Assembly: GCF_000218685.1 (NCBI RefSeq) | Contig: NW_006763293.1 | Coordinates: 1,795,968 to 1,859,967 of the forward strand | Direction of reading: 5' to 3' | DNA from: Serpula lacrymans var. lacrymans S7.9 | Taxonomy: Eukaryota > Basidiomycota > Agaricomycetes > Boletales > Serpulaceae | Length of the DNA: 64,000 nt | Part shown: piece by piece, positions 8,598-19,817 of the stretch | How positions within the stretch are numbered: position 1 is the first letter of the stretch | How the letters are laid out: each line of letters opens with the position of its first letter | Made by a program: the position numbers and the translations under genes | Notes under the pieces: model-generated | Seen by the model: only the letters and a program-made list of their open reading frames with translations | Databases searched by the model: none | Told to the model about the DNA's origin: nothing

Positions 8598-8883
8598 ACA
8601 AGCAGGGTCTAACAATGATGTATAAACATGTAATCAACAGCTGGAGGATATGTACAAGAGGTAGCTGTATATATACTAGAGAACATGTGTTATAAATGAG
8701 GCGCTGACTGAGCGACATGCGTAAGGCATGCGGTGCTTGGTAATTGTCTTTGTAAGTGTCTACGTTATAGGTCATGTGAATGGTCACGTGACTATGATAA
8801 GATAAGATTCGGAGAAATTATAGACATGGTATCATTATTGGTTTGAGATAAGAGTGTCAGGATTAAGAGATCGTGACACACCC

Positions 8884-11342
8884 TTGATCAATATCAAAGG
8901 TTACCAGAGCTCATAATTTGTTTCTGATCATCTTGATGATCCCACCTACTGTCAATGTTCATCCTTTAATATGTGAGCTTGTCTGCTCAGCTTCAGTGTA
9001 TGTTATTTCAATCCAATCAGTGCTAATCCATTTGTATGGTTATTGTTACGTTGTAGCATGTTGATTCATCCTTCAAACTCATCACAAGTTGTCACTTTGG
9101 TCAGGATGACTACACTTTTTGTTGGATTCTCTTTGTAAGGACGTAATAGTGAGCCACATGGAGTGTTTAATAACACTAGCATTAAACATGGGCAAAAACT
9201 GTGCTTATAACACTGCCACTATACTGATTTAACAGAGTGACAATATTGAGTCTTGAGCAGGTAGTTATGAACAACAATAGTACTGAAAGGAAATCAAAAG
9301 CTAAAGGGATAAGTACAAGTTGGTAGCTAGTTATATATTATAGAACACTTGTCAGCCTTTAGGCACTGACTGATGAACATGATAATGAAGCATGTAGTCT
9401 TTGTAAGTAAATCATGTAATGTAAGATCACATGATGAGATGAGATTAGATAAGTATCTATGTAATTAGATAAAGAGAGATGAGAGTTTCTACTTCAGAGT
9501 TCATAATATAAGGAGAAAAGTTAGGGTTTGGTGAGGATAGTGCTCATGTTATCATGTATTTGAACAACCTGACTGGGCCCTCCAACCACCTGACTCACCT
9601 GACTCCTGTAATTGATGGCAAATTTAAAGACTTATTCTTCAAATTCCTTCATGGTACTCCCAATATAGTTTTTTTGTGGCTCTCCACACAACATTCTTGT
9701 TCTCAACTTCCCGCTTCAATTCCACCACATATTGTCCCTGGATGACCAGTAATAAATATCAACTTAATCTTGAGCCAAATAGGTTATTATGGTGAAGAAC
9801 TTTGTGATGGATCTATAAACAAACTGATCTTGTCATTGTCATCACTTTCCAAGTCTACCACTACTGTGTACAGTCTTTTGATTGATCAGCTACCACAGCA
9901 CCTTGCACTGTTCAACATGATTTCTACTCACCTTCTAAACCTGGCTACTCTCTATATCACTATGTGTTTAATATATTGCTGTGGTGACTTGAGTTTAGAA
10001 TCAGATGATGAAGATGATTCTGTCATGAGTTTGCCTATAAACTTTGCCCTATGTTCTTCATTTGAGAAATCAAGAGACCATCAGCCCAGCTGAACTTGAT
10101 ATGCTGGGTTATTCAGATTTTGATTATACTTCAGAGGTTCACTTTCTTTTGCATCTTGACAGTACAGGATATAAATCTTGCTTGACAGATGATCATTTGC
10201 TGAATTGTGGACTAGCTGAGATTCCTTCTAAGCTCAAGTTGCTCAGAATATCCTCACCTGGGTCCTAGAATACTAGCTCCCCTCAAATATTCAACAGAAC
10301 AGTTGATGCTTCTGAATGGCTTTTGTGGACATGTCCTTGTTTGAAAAAAGTTGTGATAGATGGGTTTTCTAAAAGGTACGGTGTTGTGGACTTGTTTTAA
10401 AATCCACTTCTTGATGCAGAGAGGTGGAAGGATGTTGACATTTCTTATTCTCTTGACATTAGAGAATAAGAAATGCTACATCCAAACATATCACTTTTTT
10501 AAAGCTAATGTTGATTTGTATGCTCTCCACAAGGTGTTCTGGATCATACAGATGCTGTTGCACTTGTATCACCACCATAAAATCTAAGGGGCATATTGGC
10601 ATTTGTTTTTCACTCTTGCAAGTATATATAAAGCCTAAAACCTTGTAGAAGTTGCTTATCTGATAAGGTAGGGCTCATGCACACCACTAATGTCACATGA
10701 TCACCTGACTTTTTTTGTATATATCTAATGGTACGCACAAAGCCTTAATTTTGTCCCAAACATCCCACAGAAAGTTTTTCAGTTTAATTCTGCACAAATC
10801 TGTGCGAGCCGATATGTGCAGTTGGCATTAGGAAAATGGAGTCGTACGCAGTGTCACAACAAGGATGGATTTGTGTGGGTCACATGCTGTCACAGATCAC
10901 CTGATGTTGAGTCCCACCTTTTCGGAAAACTATTTGCTGCGCCTTTCTTTTGCTTTGATGTTTTCCGACTCGGACTCTGATTCACGGCATATGCTTCCAT
11001 CATACTGCGACCGATTTGCCCGTTTTCCGAGTCGCATGTGGACACATAACTTCTTCCTCCTTTCACCTGCGCATAAGCCTGTGATGTACGTATGTGCGTT
11101 CTGCCATTTGCGGCGGCCGCATAAAGTTCTCGCTCTTATATATATCTCAGCCATTTCACTGAAAAGTCTCACCGTACTTTCATCCTTGATGATATAGCTA
11201 CTACGCATAGACCAGTATTCAATCTCACACAGGTTCTGTCTGCTTGCCTCGCATATTACCTTCAATCATAACCCAGGTTCGATCAGTCATTGAATTTACA
11301 TTTTTTCTTTCACACTTAGAGTAATTGCATTTCAGCTGCATC
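8884..11342. other. AT-rich decayed region between transposons and first gene
   Basis: No intact gene can be built here. Short frames at 9770-10270 on the plus strand (leucine-rich pieces broken by stops and frameshifts) could be the remains of a host gene, perhaps of the F-box/leucine-rich type found just downstream, but homology is not clear by eye. The part from about 10,860 is less AT-rich and holds TATATATAT (about 11139-11147), about 200 bp before the F-box gene start and so possibly its promoter. Confidence 0.4.
9265..9495. repeat. Decayed LTR-like remnant
   Basis: The order of short motifs resembles the two LTRs to the left: a TAGTTATATA box followed by AGAACA, GCACTGACTGA..ACATG, TCTTTGTAAGT, CACATGATGAGATGAGATTAGATAAG and AATTAGATAAAGAGAGATGA. 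CACGTG is degraded to CACATG and no clean ends or target duplication can be found. It is probably an old related LTR. Confidence 0.45.
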
Positions 11343-13013
11343 ATGTCACATTTCGAGCAACTCCAGCCAGAATCATACATATTTAGGTTACCTACCGAAA
11401 TCTGGCAGGAGTGTTGGAGTTACTCCAGTCGAAATGATCTCCAGCGGCTAGTCTCAGTTTGCCGTCTATTCCGTCAGACGTGTCAAAAGACCCTCTACCG
11501 GAAGCTCACATATGGGGGATCAGACCTCTTTGATCTCATGTTGAGCTTATATGAACCAGATTCTTGGAGCTTCGAGCGCTTGCTGAAGCGCTTCGAAACA
11601 ATGCGCACGGATCCAGATGGCGATGACGTTCGGGCCATGGTACACGAATGCCATTTCGTAGGACTGGAAGACTCGAGGAATCTACTTAGCAACGAAGCAT
11701 TCCAAATCCATTACAGAAACCTGCCAAAGGTGCTAGAGACTATTCAGGCGACAACCAAGGCCTTTGTGTCGTTGCTGTCTGCCCTTCCCAACATACGCAT
11801 TCTTCATCTCTCATGGATAGACCTGGACGATGAAATATGGAACATCTTGGAGGCATTACCGAATTTGGATGCCCTCGTGCTTAACGAGTGCCAAATGGCT
11901 GGTGGTTCCGAGAGACATATGTCTTTGAAGACCTTTAACATGTCTTCCAGCGGAATACCAAATCACTTGCGTCTTTCTACACCCTTGCAAATCTTGGCGC
12001 CTTCTCGTTTGACGGAATTGACCCTTGAAGACGAATACTGTACTGGCGCCGTCCTCTCGTCACTCATTTCCCTGGGCACCTTTCACCATCTTACACACCT
12101 CGCAGTTCATGTTGAGGAAACCACTGTGGATAAATTCCTCACCTTGTTACGCGCAGCTCCTCGCCTCAAAACTCTAAAGATATCTGGCTGTCATAATATA
12201 TCACGTTACCCGCATGCGTTGCCTTCTGACGTGGTTCCATTACTCACGTCATATGATGGTCCCCTCCACCTAGCCCATCTATTTACCACCAATCGTCCCG
12301 TCACTGACGTCAAGTTACGACTGTCGATCCCCCAAGGTCAAAACAGCATCAACTCCTTATTCTTATCAGATCAAATAGGCTCCTCGATGGCCAGTCTTTC
12401 TAGATCCACAATCGGTGTGAAGTGCCTGGCACTCAGTGGGATAACATCTAGTCTCGACTCTCTCGACGCCGTTACTGCCTATCTTCCAGACTTGCGGGAA
12501 CTCGATGTGTCTTTTTCCAGGCTCCCTAGCTTTCCATTACCCCTAGATGAAGAGATCGAGGGAAGATATCAGCGGTCGACGAATGTAAGCTCTTTTTACT
12601 GGTAATTGACACACATACTCAAGCAGCGCTGGTCAGGTTGATGGTCTAAAGATCGGCTGCGGTGGGCCGTTCTCCAGTATTCAACAATGTCTTCCTAAGG
12701 ATCATCCCGTTTCAATACAGGTCCGTCGTTTATCCTGTCTCGTTGTCTCAAACTTATGCACTAATACTTATTGTTATTGCAGCACCTTGTCTGTTTAATC
12801 GCGGATGGACACGCTACACTCCCAGCTCAAATCGAGGTATTAAGATTGCGATGCGATTTTACAGCACGTCCTGCTGCGGAGGGTGCAGGCGAACGACTTA
12901 TTTTAGAGAAACTGTCCGAGTTATATCCTCGTGTGAGGGAGGTATGCGTTGGCACCAATCTCGTTTGGTATCGGATGGGAGAATCGTGGTCCTCCAGTGC
13001 TATCAGGACCTAG
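11343..13013 (+). CDS. F-box protein with leucine-rich-like C-terminal region
   Basis: Coding exons 11343-12584, 12637-12720 and 12783-13013 give 518 residues, all junctions in phase. An F-box lies near residues 17-60 (LPTEIWQECW followed by LVSVCRLFRQT). The rest is a leucine-rich solenoid with repeats such as PNIRILHLSWIDL, PNLDALVLNEC and PDLRELDVSFSRL. F-box proteins are substrate receptors of SCF ubiquitin ligases; the substrate here is unknown. The family is greatly expanded in Agaricomycetes, and most members lack named orthologues. The start is the ATG at 11343, the first in frame ahead of the F-box. A 62-bp intron with a CTAAT branch-like site precedes the last exon. Confidence 0.88.
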
Positions 13014-13241
13014 CATGGATTGGCAAGTTCAGAGTAAAGTGATGATCTTTTATACCTAGAAGGCACTGGTCGGAATTCCAAAATCTGTTCTCTTGTTTAT
13101 AGAACTTTTGTAACTTTAGATTTTTACCTCGTGAATGCATAGTGTCACATCTTCTTTCACTTGTTGCGAAAGAGAGGCCGTGTTCGATACGACTTGGACA
13201 AAGTAGTTATATATTACATGAGGTTTGATGAATCAGTATAC

Positions 13242-16200
13242 TTAAGCACGGATTGTCTCCGCAATGTTATCGATCACAACTTTCAGCCTGTTTGCCTCAT
13301 GTACAGCTGTGGTTGTGTTCCTGTCGAATGTGAGTGCTTCCGTCAGTCCGGGAAATGTGGTTGCACCATAGCCTAAGGTAGCATTTAGCATTGAATAGAA
13401 GGTGGGTGAGTAGGCGAGGACCAACCTAGCCACTTTCCAGGAGCTACAGCAAGATGTTTGTACCATTCGCGATCTTTAATGCCTTCCTTTGATATGAATC
13501 CACGCTCAAATGTAATGAGCTTCTTGTTCACGGCTTGTACTCGTTTAATAGCCTTGACGAGTGCCCGAGGTGGACGATGTCTGTAATATAAAAGGTTTCA
13601 TTAGAGTGGAAGAATTGTCAACGAAGCCAACAGCCTCACCCAAGATGATGATGGCGATTATTGACTACCTCTTCCCCCCGCGAATCCTCATGTTCCTTTG
13701 CCCAATCATGGATCCGGCCACCACTGTATGTTATCGTTTTTCCATTGGCTAACTTAACTTCACGTTGGTGAAAGCCATCAGAATCACATTGCTCGCCCTT
13801 GTGGAATATCGTTTTGACTTTGCAGATGATTTCATGTAATTTGCGCCTGAAGCGACGATGTCTGGCGTATTGTTTCTTGAGTTTCTTGAGCACCTTCTTC
13901 AAGTTGCGTTCTGCCCCCTCTTTCTCCGTGTCCAACTTAAAGCTGACACTCTGCAGGTGGTGAATGGAGTTACGAAGAGGGGAAAGATCTACATCGAAGG
14001 AAGCATCTGAAGCTATTGCCTCAACGCTAAAGATATATACGAGGTCAATGGGGCAAGGCTATGATCACGATGATGAACTTCTTACCTGTCGAGATATGAC
14101 TCCAGCTCATAGGAATAATGCGTTGTATTGAAAGGTAATACGATGGAACCTGAAAGTCGCAAAACTTGTAGCCCGATGTGCTTTGCAATGGCAACCTAAC
14201 AAAAAGTGAGACCTGAACAGATGCAATTCGAGGATGGCACAACTTACGTGGCGGTAAAAGCCAGGGTCTCCGTACATTTCTTGCCATCTCTGAGAGTCGA
14301 AGACTGAATGATAGTGATACACAGGGTCATGCAGCGTCGATGAAAACCCTCCGTTGGTGCTTGGTACCTAAAATAATATACACAGGTGATATCAATATCT
14401 TCGTATACGAGCGACCCAGGTACGGGTAACGGTAACATACCCCAATGTACTGCAGGAAAACTGTGTAGTCACTGCCTGAACCAAGCGCATTGACACCGAT
14501 GCTATCGATAGCTAGTAGCTCTTCTTGGTGCATGGAGGCAACTTCAGGATCCAAGTTCTCGCCAAACAAAGTTCCAGTATCATGGCGAGCATCCCAGAGG
14601 GTGCGACCTTCTGAGGTGGGGTGGGGGATTTCTTCGGCAGTTTGACGGAGCAAGTGAGCAAGCAAAGGGGAGGCAGATGCACCAAGATGAGATCCAGATG
14701 TAGAGGAGTCTGCATATGAAAATAATGAGAGGTAAAGGTAAATAATTGAAAGATATTCATGGGTACGTACCAATGTTGACATAAGCAACTACGTGCTTGT
14801 TGATCCAGTCTGCAAAATCTTCTCCCCATTCTGTACTGCCAATAAGGCCGTACTGTAGAAATTTTCAATTGCTTAGCTAAATTGTGTCTTTATTTTTAAG
14901 CAGGAGAGCAAGCATACCTCTTCTCCATCCCAGCTAGCAAAGACGATAGTCCTGAGCGGCTTCCAGCCCTTTCGCAAGAGAGCGCCAAATCCACGGATGG
15001 TTTCATGAACAGAAACAGTACCAGAGGTAGGATCGGTTGCCCCGAGGACCTGTTTCTAGTCAATTACATGTCTCAATTAGCTCAAAAGGCGGTTCGCTCA
15101 CCCAGGCTGTCAAACACAAAAGCATCAGCATAGATACAAGAAAGAAGGCAAGACCCTACCATCCCGATGATTGCCAAGTATTACCACTTCATCTTTGATA
15201 TGGCCAGGAATGACACCCATAGTGTTCCAGATGGGGGTGATCTTCTCATCGACTACCAATTCATTTCAATTCCAGTAAGTTGATATGGGGATATGTACTG
15301 CCTTACCATGATTAACGACTCGGACGGCCCGAGCCTCATCGCCTTTTTCTATTTCTTCTAGGAGCACTTTTGCGTTCTCCCAAGAGATAGGCAAACTTGG
15401 TATAGTCGGCTTGCTCCAGCCTTCAGTTCGAGTACTATTTTCATAAGATGGGTAACCTGGAGTTGTGGGATCTCCAGCATAGATTGACAAAAATTGAACT
15501 GAACCACGCTGAACAGAAGTAGGATTTCGAGCGGGGCCATGAGGGTATCTAAGTGAAGCTGGTGAGAGAAGGTAATACAGACAAGGAAGTCAAATGACAT
15601 ACGGGACGTAACCATTCTCGACGGTAACCGTGCCATCATCTCGAAGGTCAGAATATATGAGAACAGCAGCAGCTCCAAGTTCCTGAGCAGCTTTGACCTA
15701 GGGAAATGATAAACTTCACGACTAACATGCCGAAATGACGATAAGGTGCATACCTTCAAGCCACGGAAATTTCCTCCATATCGTACTAGGACAATAGAAC
15801 CATTGAAATCAACGCCTGATCATGTATAAGATAAGTTTATATGGTGGAATTTTTGAGGTAAGGTTGCATACCAGCTTCAACGAGGGCGTCATAATCTTGC
15901 TTTCTCCCGAAGTGCGCATATATTAGCTTCCCTTGAGCCTCTCCACCACGGCTTATTCCATGCCATGTTGGAATCGTCTGGGCGTGTTTATGAGCATCCG
16001 GGTCGGTTTCATCAGACACTTCTTCCAATTGGGCCGACCAGACAGGACTTCCATCTTCTCCTAAAATTTCGAGGCTGTGCTCAAGAGGAGAGTTGAGTGC
16101 AGGATAGTACACGTCAATCCAAGCCTTAGGTTCCTCAAGATATGGGATTGAAAGCGTCGAGTTTCGTGACTCCTCAGATCCAGCAGGAAATATGGGTACA

Positions 16201-16686
16201 TCGGCATGTGACGAATCAATGCCAAGTTCATTTTCAAGCAGAGACAAGAAATATTTGGCGGTATCTAAATCTCCTGCAGTTCCCGCCATGTGGGGCTTGC
16301 TTGCATATTTACGAGAGGCTGCTAGTGCACTGGACTCGTTAGGAATCGATCTGAAGGTAATAGCACATTATTGGGCTGTGCAGGCAAGTGTACGTGACGA
16401 CTCACAAGAACAATTTCTCTGCCCTCTTGCCAAACAACGCTTGTTTTTTGCCTTGACTATGGTGGCTAGTCAATGCATCAACCCATTGATCGCCATTATC
16501 ACCTCCCGTGTGCCATACGCGAGGTTTAGATATATCCCAAAGAATGCGAGAACCTATAGAGATAAGAAGAAGCCAGCGAATCCAGGGTTGGACCCTCAGG
16601 GATGAACTTGAAGGACGTTGTGTTACGACAGGAACAGGTATACTATCAGAGCTCGATGTTTCCTTCGTCAAAGACTGTTTGCCCAT
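13242..16686 (-). CDS. M28B-type membrane peptidase, glutamate carboxypeptidase II-like (copy 1)
   Basis: Fifteen coding exons: 16406-16686, 15872-16350, 15754-15815, 15603-15697, 15307-15548, 15160-15252, 15102-15106, 14918-15049, 14771-14852, 14441-14709, 14248-14367, 14086-14195, 13640-14026, 13426-13580, 13242-13372. They sum to 880 residues. Type II membrane topology: short cytoplasmic tail and a helix near residues 35-50. A protease-associated domain ([11 protein letters not shown]) follows, then the M28 catalytic domain with [18 protein letters not shown] and ASWDGEE, which supply zinc ligands and the catalytic Glu, and YHYHSVFDS for the distal His. The C-terminus is the transferrin-receptor-like dimerisation domain. 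It probably trims peptides in a vacuolar or secretory compartment. A homologue lies at 42406-45659. Exon 7 is only 5 nt. The intron before the last exon has an atypical GTTGGT donor. Confidence 0.9.
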
Positions 16687-16940
16687 GGTTAGGTACTAGT
16701 CACAGGCAGCGACGGTTCGGGTGAGAATAGCTTTATGACATAGAGTGTACTTTATATATTTGTGCGTTGGCTGTTCGAGAAGCTCTCAATTACCATATCG
16801 GGTGTACAACTAATCTTATCACGGTTCGCCACGACGCATGCCGCTACCATGCTGAAACCCGTCGCTCACATACACGTTGGACATACACAGAAAATCTAGC
16901 TACTAATACATAGACAACATACCACAGTACTAGCTTACTT

Positions 16941-19530
16941 TCATTTCCCCAGTACAAGACAAGTCCTGCTTGGAATGTACACCTGAATAGACTCGAAAGT
17001 ATAAGGTACGGTCGTTGATGTGCGACTAGCCATGCAAAACAACTCACCTGTAACCAATTCTTCCGCCCATTCCAATCCATTGGCGTCGTGGAATACTTGC
17101 CGTCCAGTGAGACGTTATCAAACCCTCCAAACCTTTTCTCATCGCTGCTGAACACAACGCCGTACTCTCCGGCTTCCTGAACGCCCACACGATAATCCGT
17201 GAACGAGTTTGTGGGGTGGAAATTAAAAATGAAGAGAAGTCCAGCACGCTCAAACACGATTACTTTATCGCCTTCATGCTTGAGCGATACATATGCCTGG
17301 TCAATGCAAACAGTATGAGCATCCTTCCAGTTTATCTTGCTAAGATTGTTACCTGAGGTGCTGACAGCCACTTATACTTATCTTCGAGATGGTTCATAAC
17401 ACAGTCGAAGTTATTCAAGTACCGATACCGCAAAACCAAATCATCGACAACGTTCCACTGGCGACGCGCATAGTGATAAGAATTGTTGTTGCCTTCTCGA
17501 GGAAAATCGAGCCACTGCACAATCGACGATATTAATAAACCCAGTACATCGCATCGTAATTGAAGTCACCTCGGGATGTCCAAACTCGTTGCCTTCAAAA
17601 TTCAAATATCCTTCTCCACCGAGGGAATGGACGAGAAGACTGTTTTGTTGAGTGATAGTTTCAAAGAAAATGGAAAGAAAACCAACCGAATCATCTTATG
17701 CAATGCAAGCCCTCTTGCTATGATGGGTGTCATAGGTGACATATCAGACATGTGTGTATCTGCAAATTATCGCCTTAGCTGAATAAAATAGGACCCGTTT
17801 AAGGCGACTAACACATCTCCTTATCCATCAGCCAGAATGCCAAAGTCTTATCGCCAACCAGGGCCTGGTCATGGCTCTCGCAATACGCCACACTCCGCTC
17901 GCCATGACGCCTGTTAATGAGAGTGTGGACAATGTTGCCCATATCCCACTGATCATCGGTCTTATGCTTGAGAAGTTTAATCCACATATCGGGTATAGCC
18001 ATGGACAAGCGATAATCAAAACCGACGCCTCCTTGGGTTGGGGGGATACAAAGAAGGGGCATTCCCGAAACGTCTTCAGCAATGGTAACAACGAAAGGGT
18101 AAAGTTGGTGCATTGCATCATTTGCCTGAAACAAAAGCACACAGTCAGAGAAAGGTTCCATGGCGGTGGGTCACTATTACTTGCCAACATTAAATAAACA
18201 ATTGCCTCATCATCGGAACTATCTCCAAAATATTCGTGGTATCCACCAGAGAAGCCAGTACCTATACCATGATGGGTATACATCATACTTGTCACACCAT
18301 CAAATCGGAACCCGTCGAATTGGTATTCCTCTATGTAGAACCTAAGGTTGCTCAACAAGAAACGCAAAACTTCGTGAGATCCATAGTTAAATAACCGGCT
18401 GTCCCAGAGTTCGTGACGCCCTTTTCCGCCTTCATGGAAGTAAAGGTGGTCTGTACCATCGAAGGCATTGAGGCCATCCAATACATTTTTACATGCATGT
18501 GAATGGACGACGTCTAACAGAACTGTTATACCCATGCCGTGCGCGGTGTCAATGAGCTCTTTGAGTTCTTCGGGTGTGCCGTATCGTGAACTGGCAGCAA
18601 AGTAATTTGTGACTTGATATCCAAATGCTGAGAGGTGTTCAATCATCAATCATGCCCTCTGGAGAAGGGCGACGCGCTTACAAGCATAATACGCATGTTC
18701 CATGACAGCCATCAGTTGAATGGTATTGTACCCCAAATTCCGAATCCTTGGTAGAACATCCTTCGTGAATTCTTTGTAGGTACCGACCCTCCCTTCTGAA
18801 GTGGATATGCCAACGTGAGCTTCATATATTCTAGCTGCTTTAGGCTGAGGGGGACGCGAATGCTTGAATTGGTAACGTTCCGCTGCGGGAGGATTCCAAA
18901 AACGCGCATCGTAGATCGGGGAAACAGATAAATCCTGAGTGACACGCTTGATCCAAGCTGGAAGACGTTCGATGCGTTCACCACTTGGGATAATCATAGA
19001 TATCTAACAGTTTGCATTAAATAAACGACTGATTAACACTACATGAGACCACTCACTTTGATTTTAGAGTCGTGAGGAATTGCACAAACTCCAGGAGACT
19101 TGGGTGGAATGGTTAGCTCCCATATTCCGTACTCGTTTTTGGTCATCGGGTGAGTAGTCCTATTCCAGCCATCTACAAAACCAATCATTAGTTCACTCTC
19201 TGTGCTTATAGCAAGCCTGTGGTCAAATCTATGACCCTACTGCAGTATACTGAGTAGATAACAAGCACAAGATAACTCACTGAAGTCTCCGATCAAAGTT
19301 GCTTCTTTCGCGTTGGGTGCCCATTCTCTGTACACTACCTCTCCGCTTTGATTCACATTGAGCCCCATTTTCTCGAAACCTCGAGTGAACTTTTCATAGC
19401 CGCCTTCATATTGATCAATTGTGCTTTTCCACTTCTGAAACAAGACTTGACGGTGCGAAATCGTAGGGAGGAAAGGCTCAAGATAACCGTCCAACTTCAA
19501 GACTGATTTGGGATCAAACGCAGCCGACAT
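16941..19530 (-). CDS. GLC3: 1,4-alpha-glucan (glycogen) branching enzyme
   Basis: Ten coding exons: 19281-19530, 19057-19172, 18682-19003, 18185-18627, 17813-18125, 17687-17759, 17570-17639, 17353-17514, 17048-17296, 16941-16982; 679 residues, close to the family norm of about 680-700. GH13 family: N-terminal CBM48 ([17 protein letters not shown]), then a TIM barrel with [16 protein letters not shown] (nucleophile Asp), IAEDVSG (acid/base Glu) and CESHDQ. The C-terminal beta domain ends [13 protein letters not shown]. It makes alpha-1,6 branches in glycogen in the cytosol. The ATG at 19530 precedes the conserved N-terminus. The intron at 18126-18184 appears to use a GC donor (GCAAGT). Confidence 0.96.
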
Positions 19531-19817
19531 CGTGGATGGTGGAGAGAAAGGAAAGGAGCGGTGATGGTAGATAAGAGGAAAGAGGTGCCAATATCATTTT
19601 TACAGGTCGCAATACGGACGCGTTGGATTTCCCTATGACGTTGTTGCAGGATCAGCCTGGACCCAGTAATAGGGTTACGGATACAGAAACAACACTCGGG
19701 TATCATTCATCCAATCAAAGTGCGCGATAGATACAAAAATAATCTACAGGAAAATCTGGGAGAACATTGCATACCAAGCGTATTACAGACGGAAGCAAAA
19801 ATTAGACAGCAATGGAA

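Larger units (their letters stand above)
1655..8878. repeat. Solo LTR split by the later Gypsy insertion
   Basis: The halves are 1655-1709 and 8603-8878 (331 bp together). The joined repeat starts TGTGATAACC and ends GATCGTGACA, the TG...CA ends of an LTR. It is flanked by a perfect 5-bp duplication, CACCC, at 1650-1654 and 8879-8883. No internal retrotransposon sequence of its own lies between the halves, only the younger element, so this is a solo LTR left by recombination and later hit by another insertion. It shares with the inner element's LTR the terminal GATCGTGACA, a CACGTG box (8785-8790) and GATAAGATAAGAT (8796-8808), so the two families are related but far from identical. Confidence 0.85.

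Noticed and set aside
8512..8787. 91-codon minus-strand frame spanning the solo LTR and the 5' LTR
   Set aside because: It only re-reads the LTR-encoded Pol tail across the insertion junction.
9770..10270. Possible F-box/leucine-rich pseudogene
   Set aside because: Leucine-rich pieces are broken and show no clear F-box; similarity to the gene at 11343 is too weak to call by eye.
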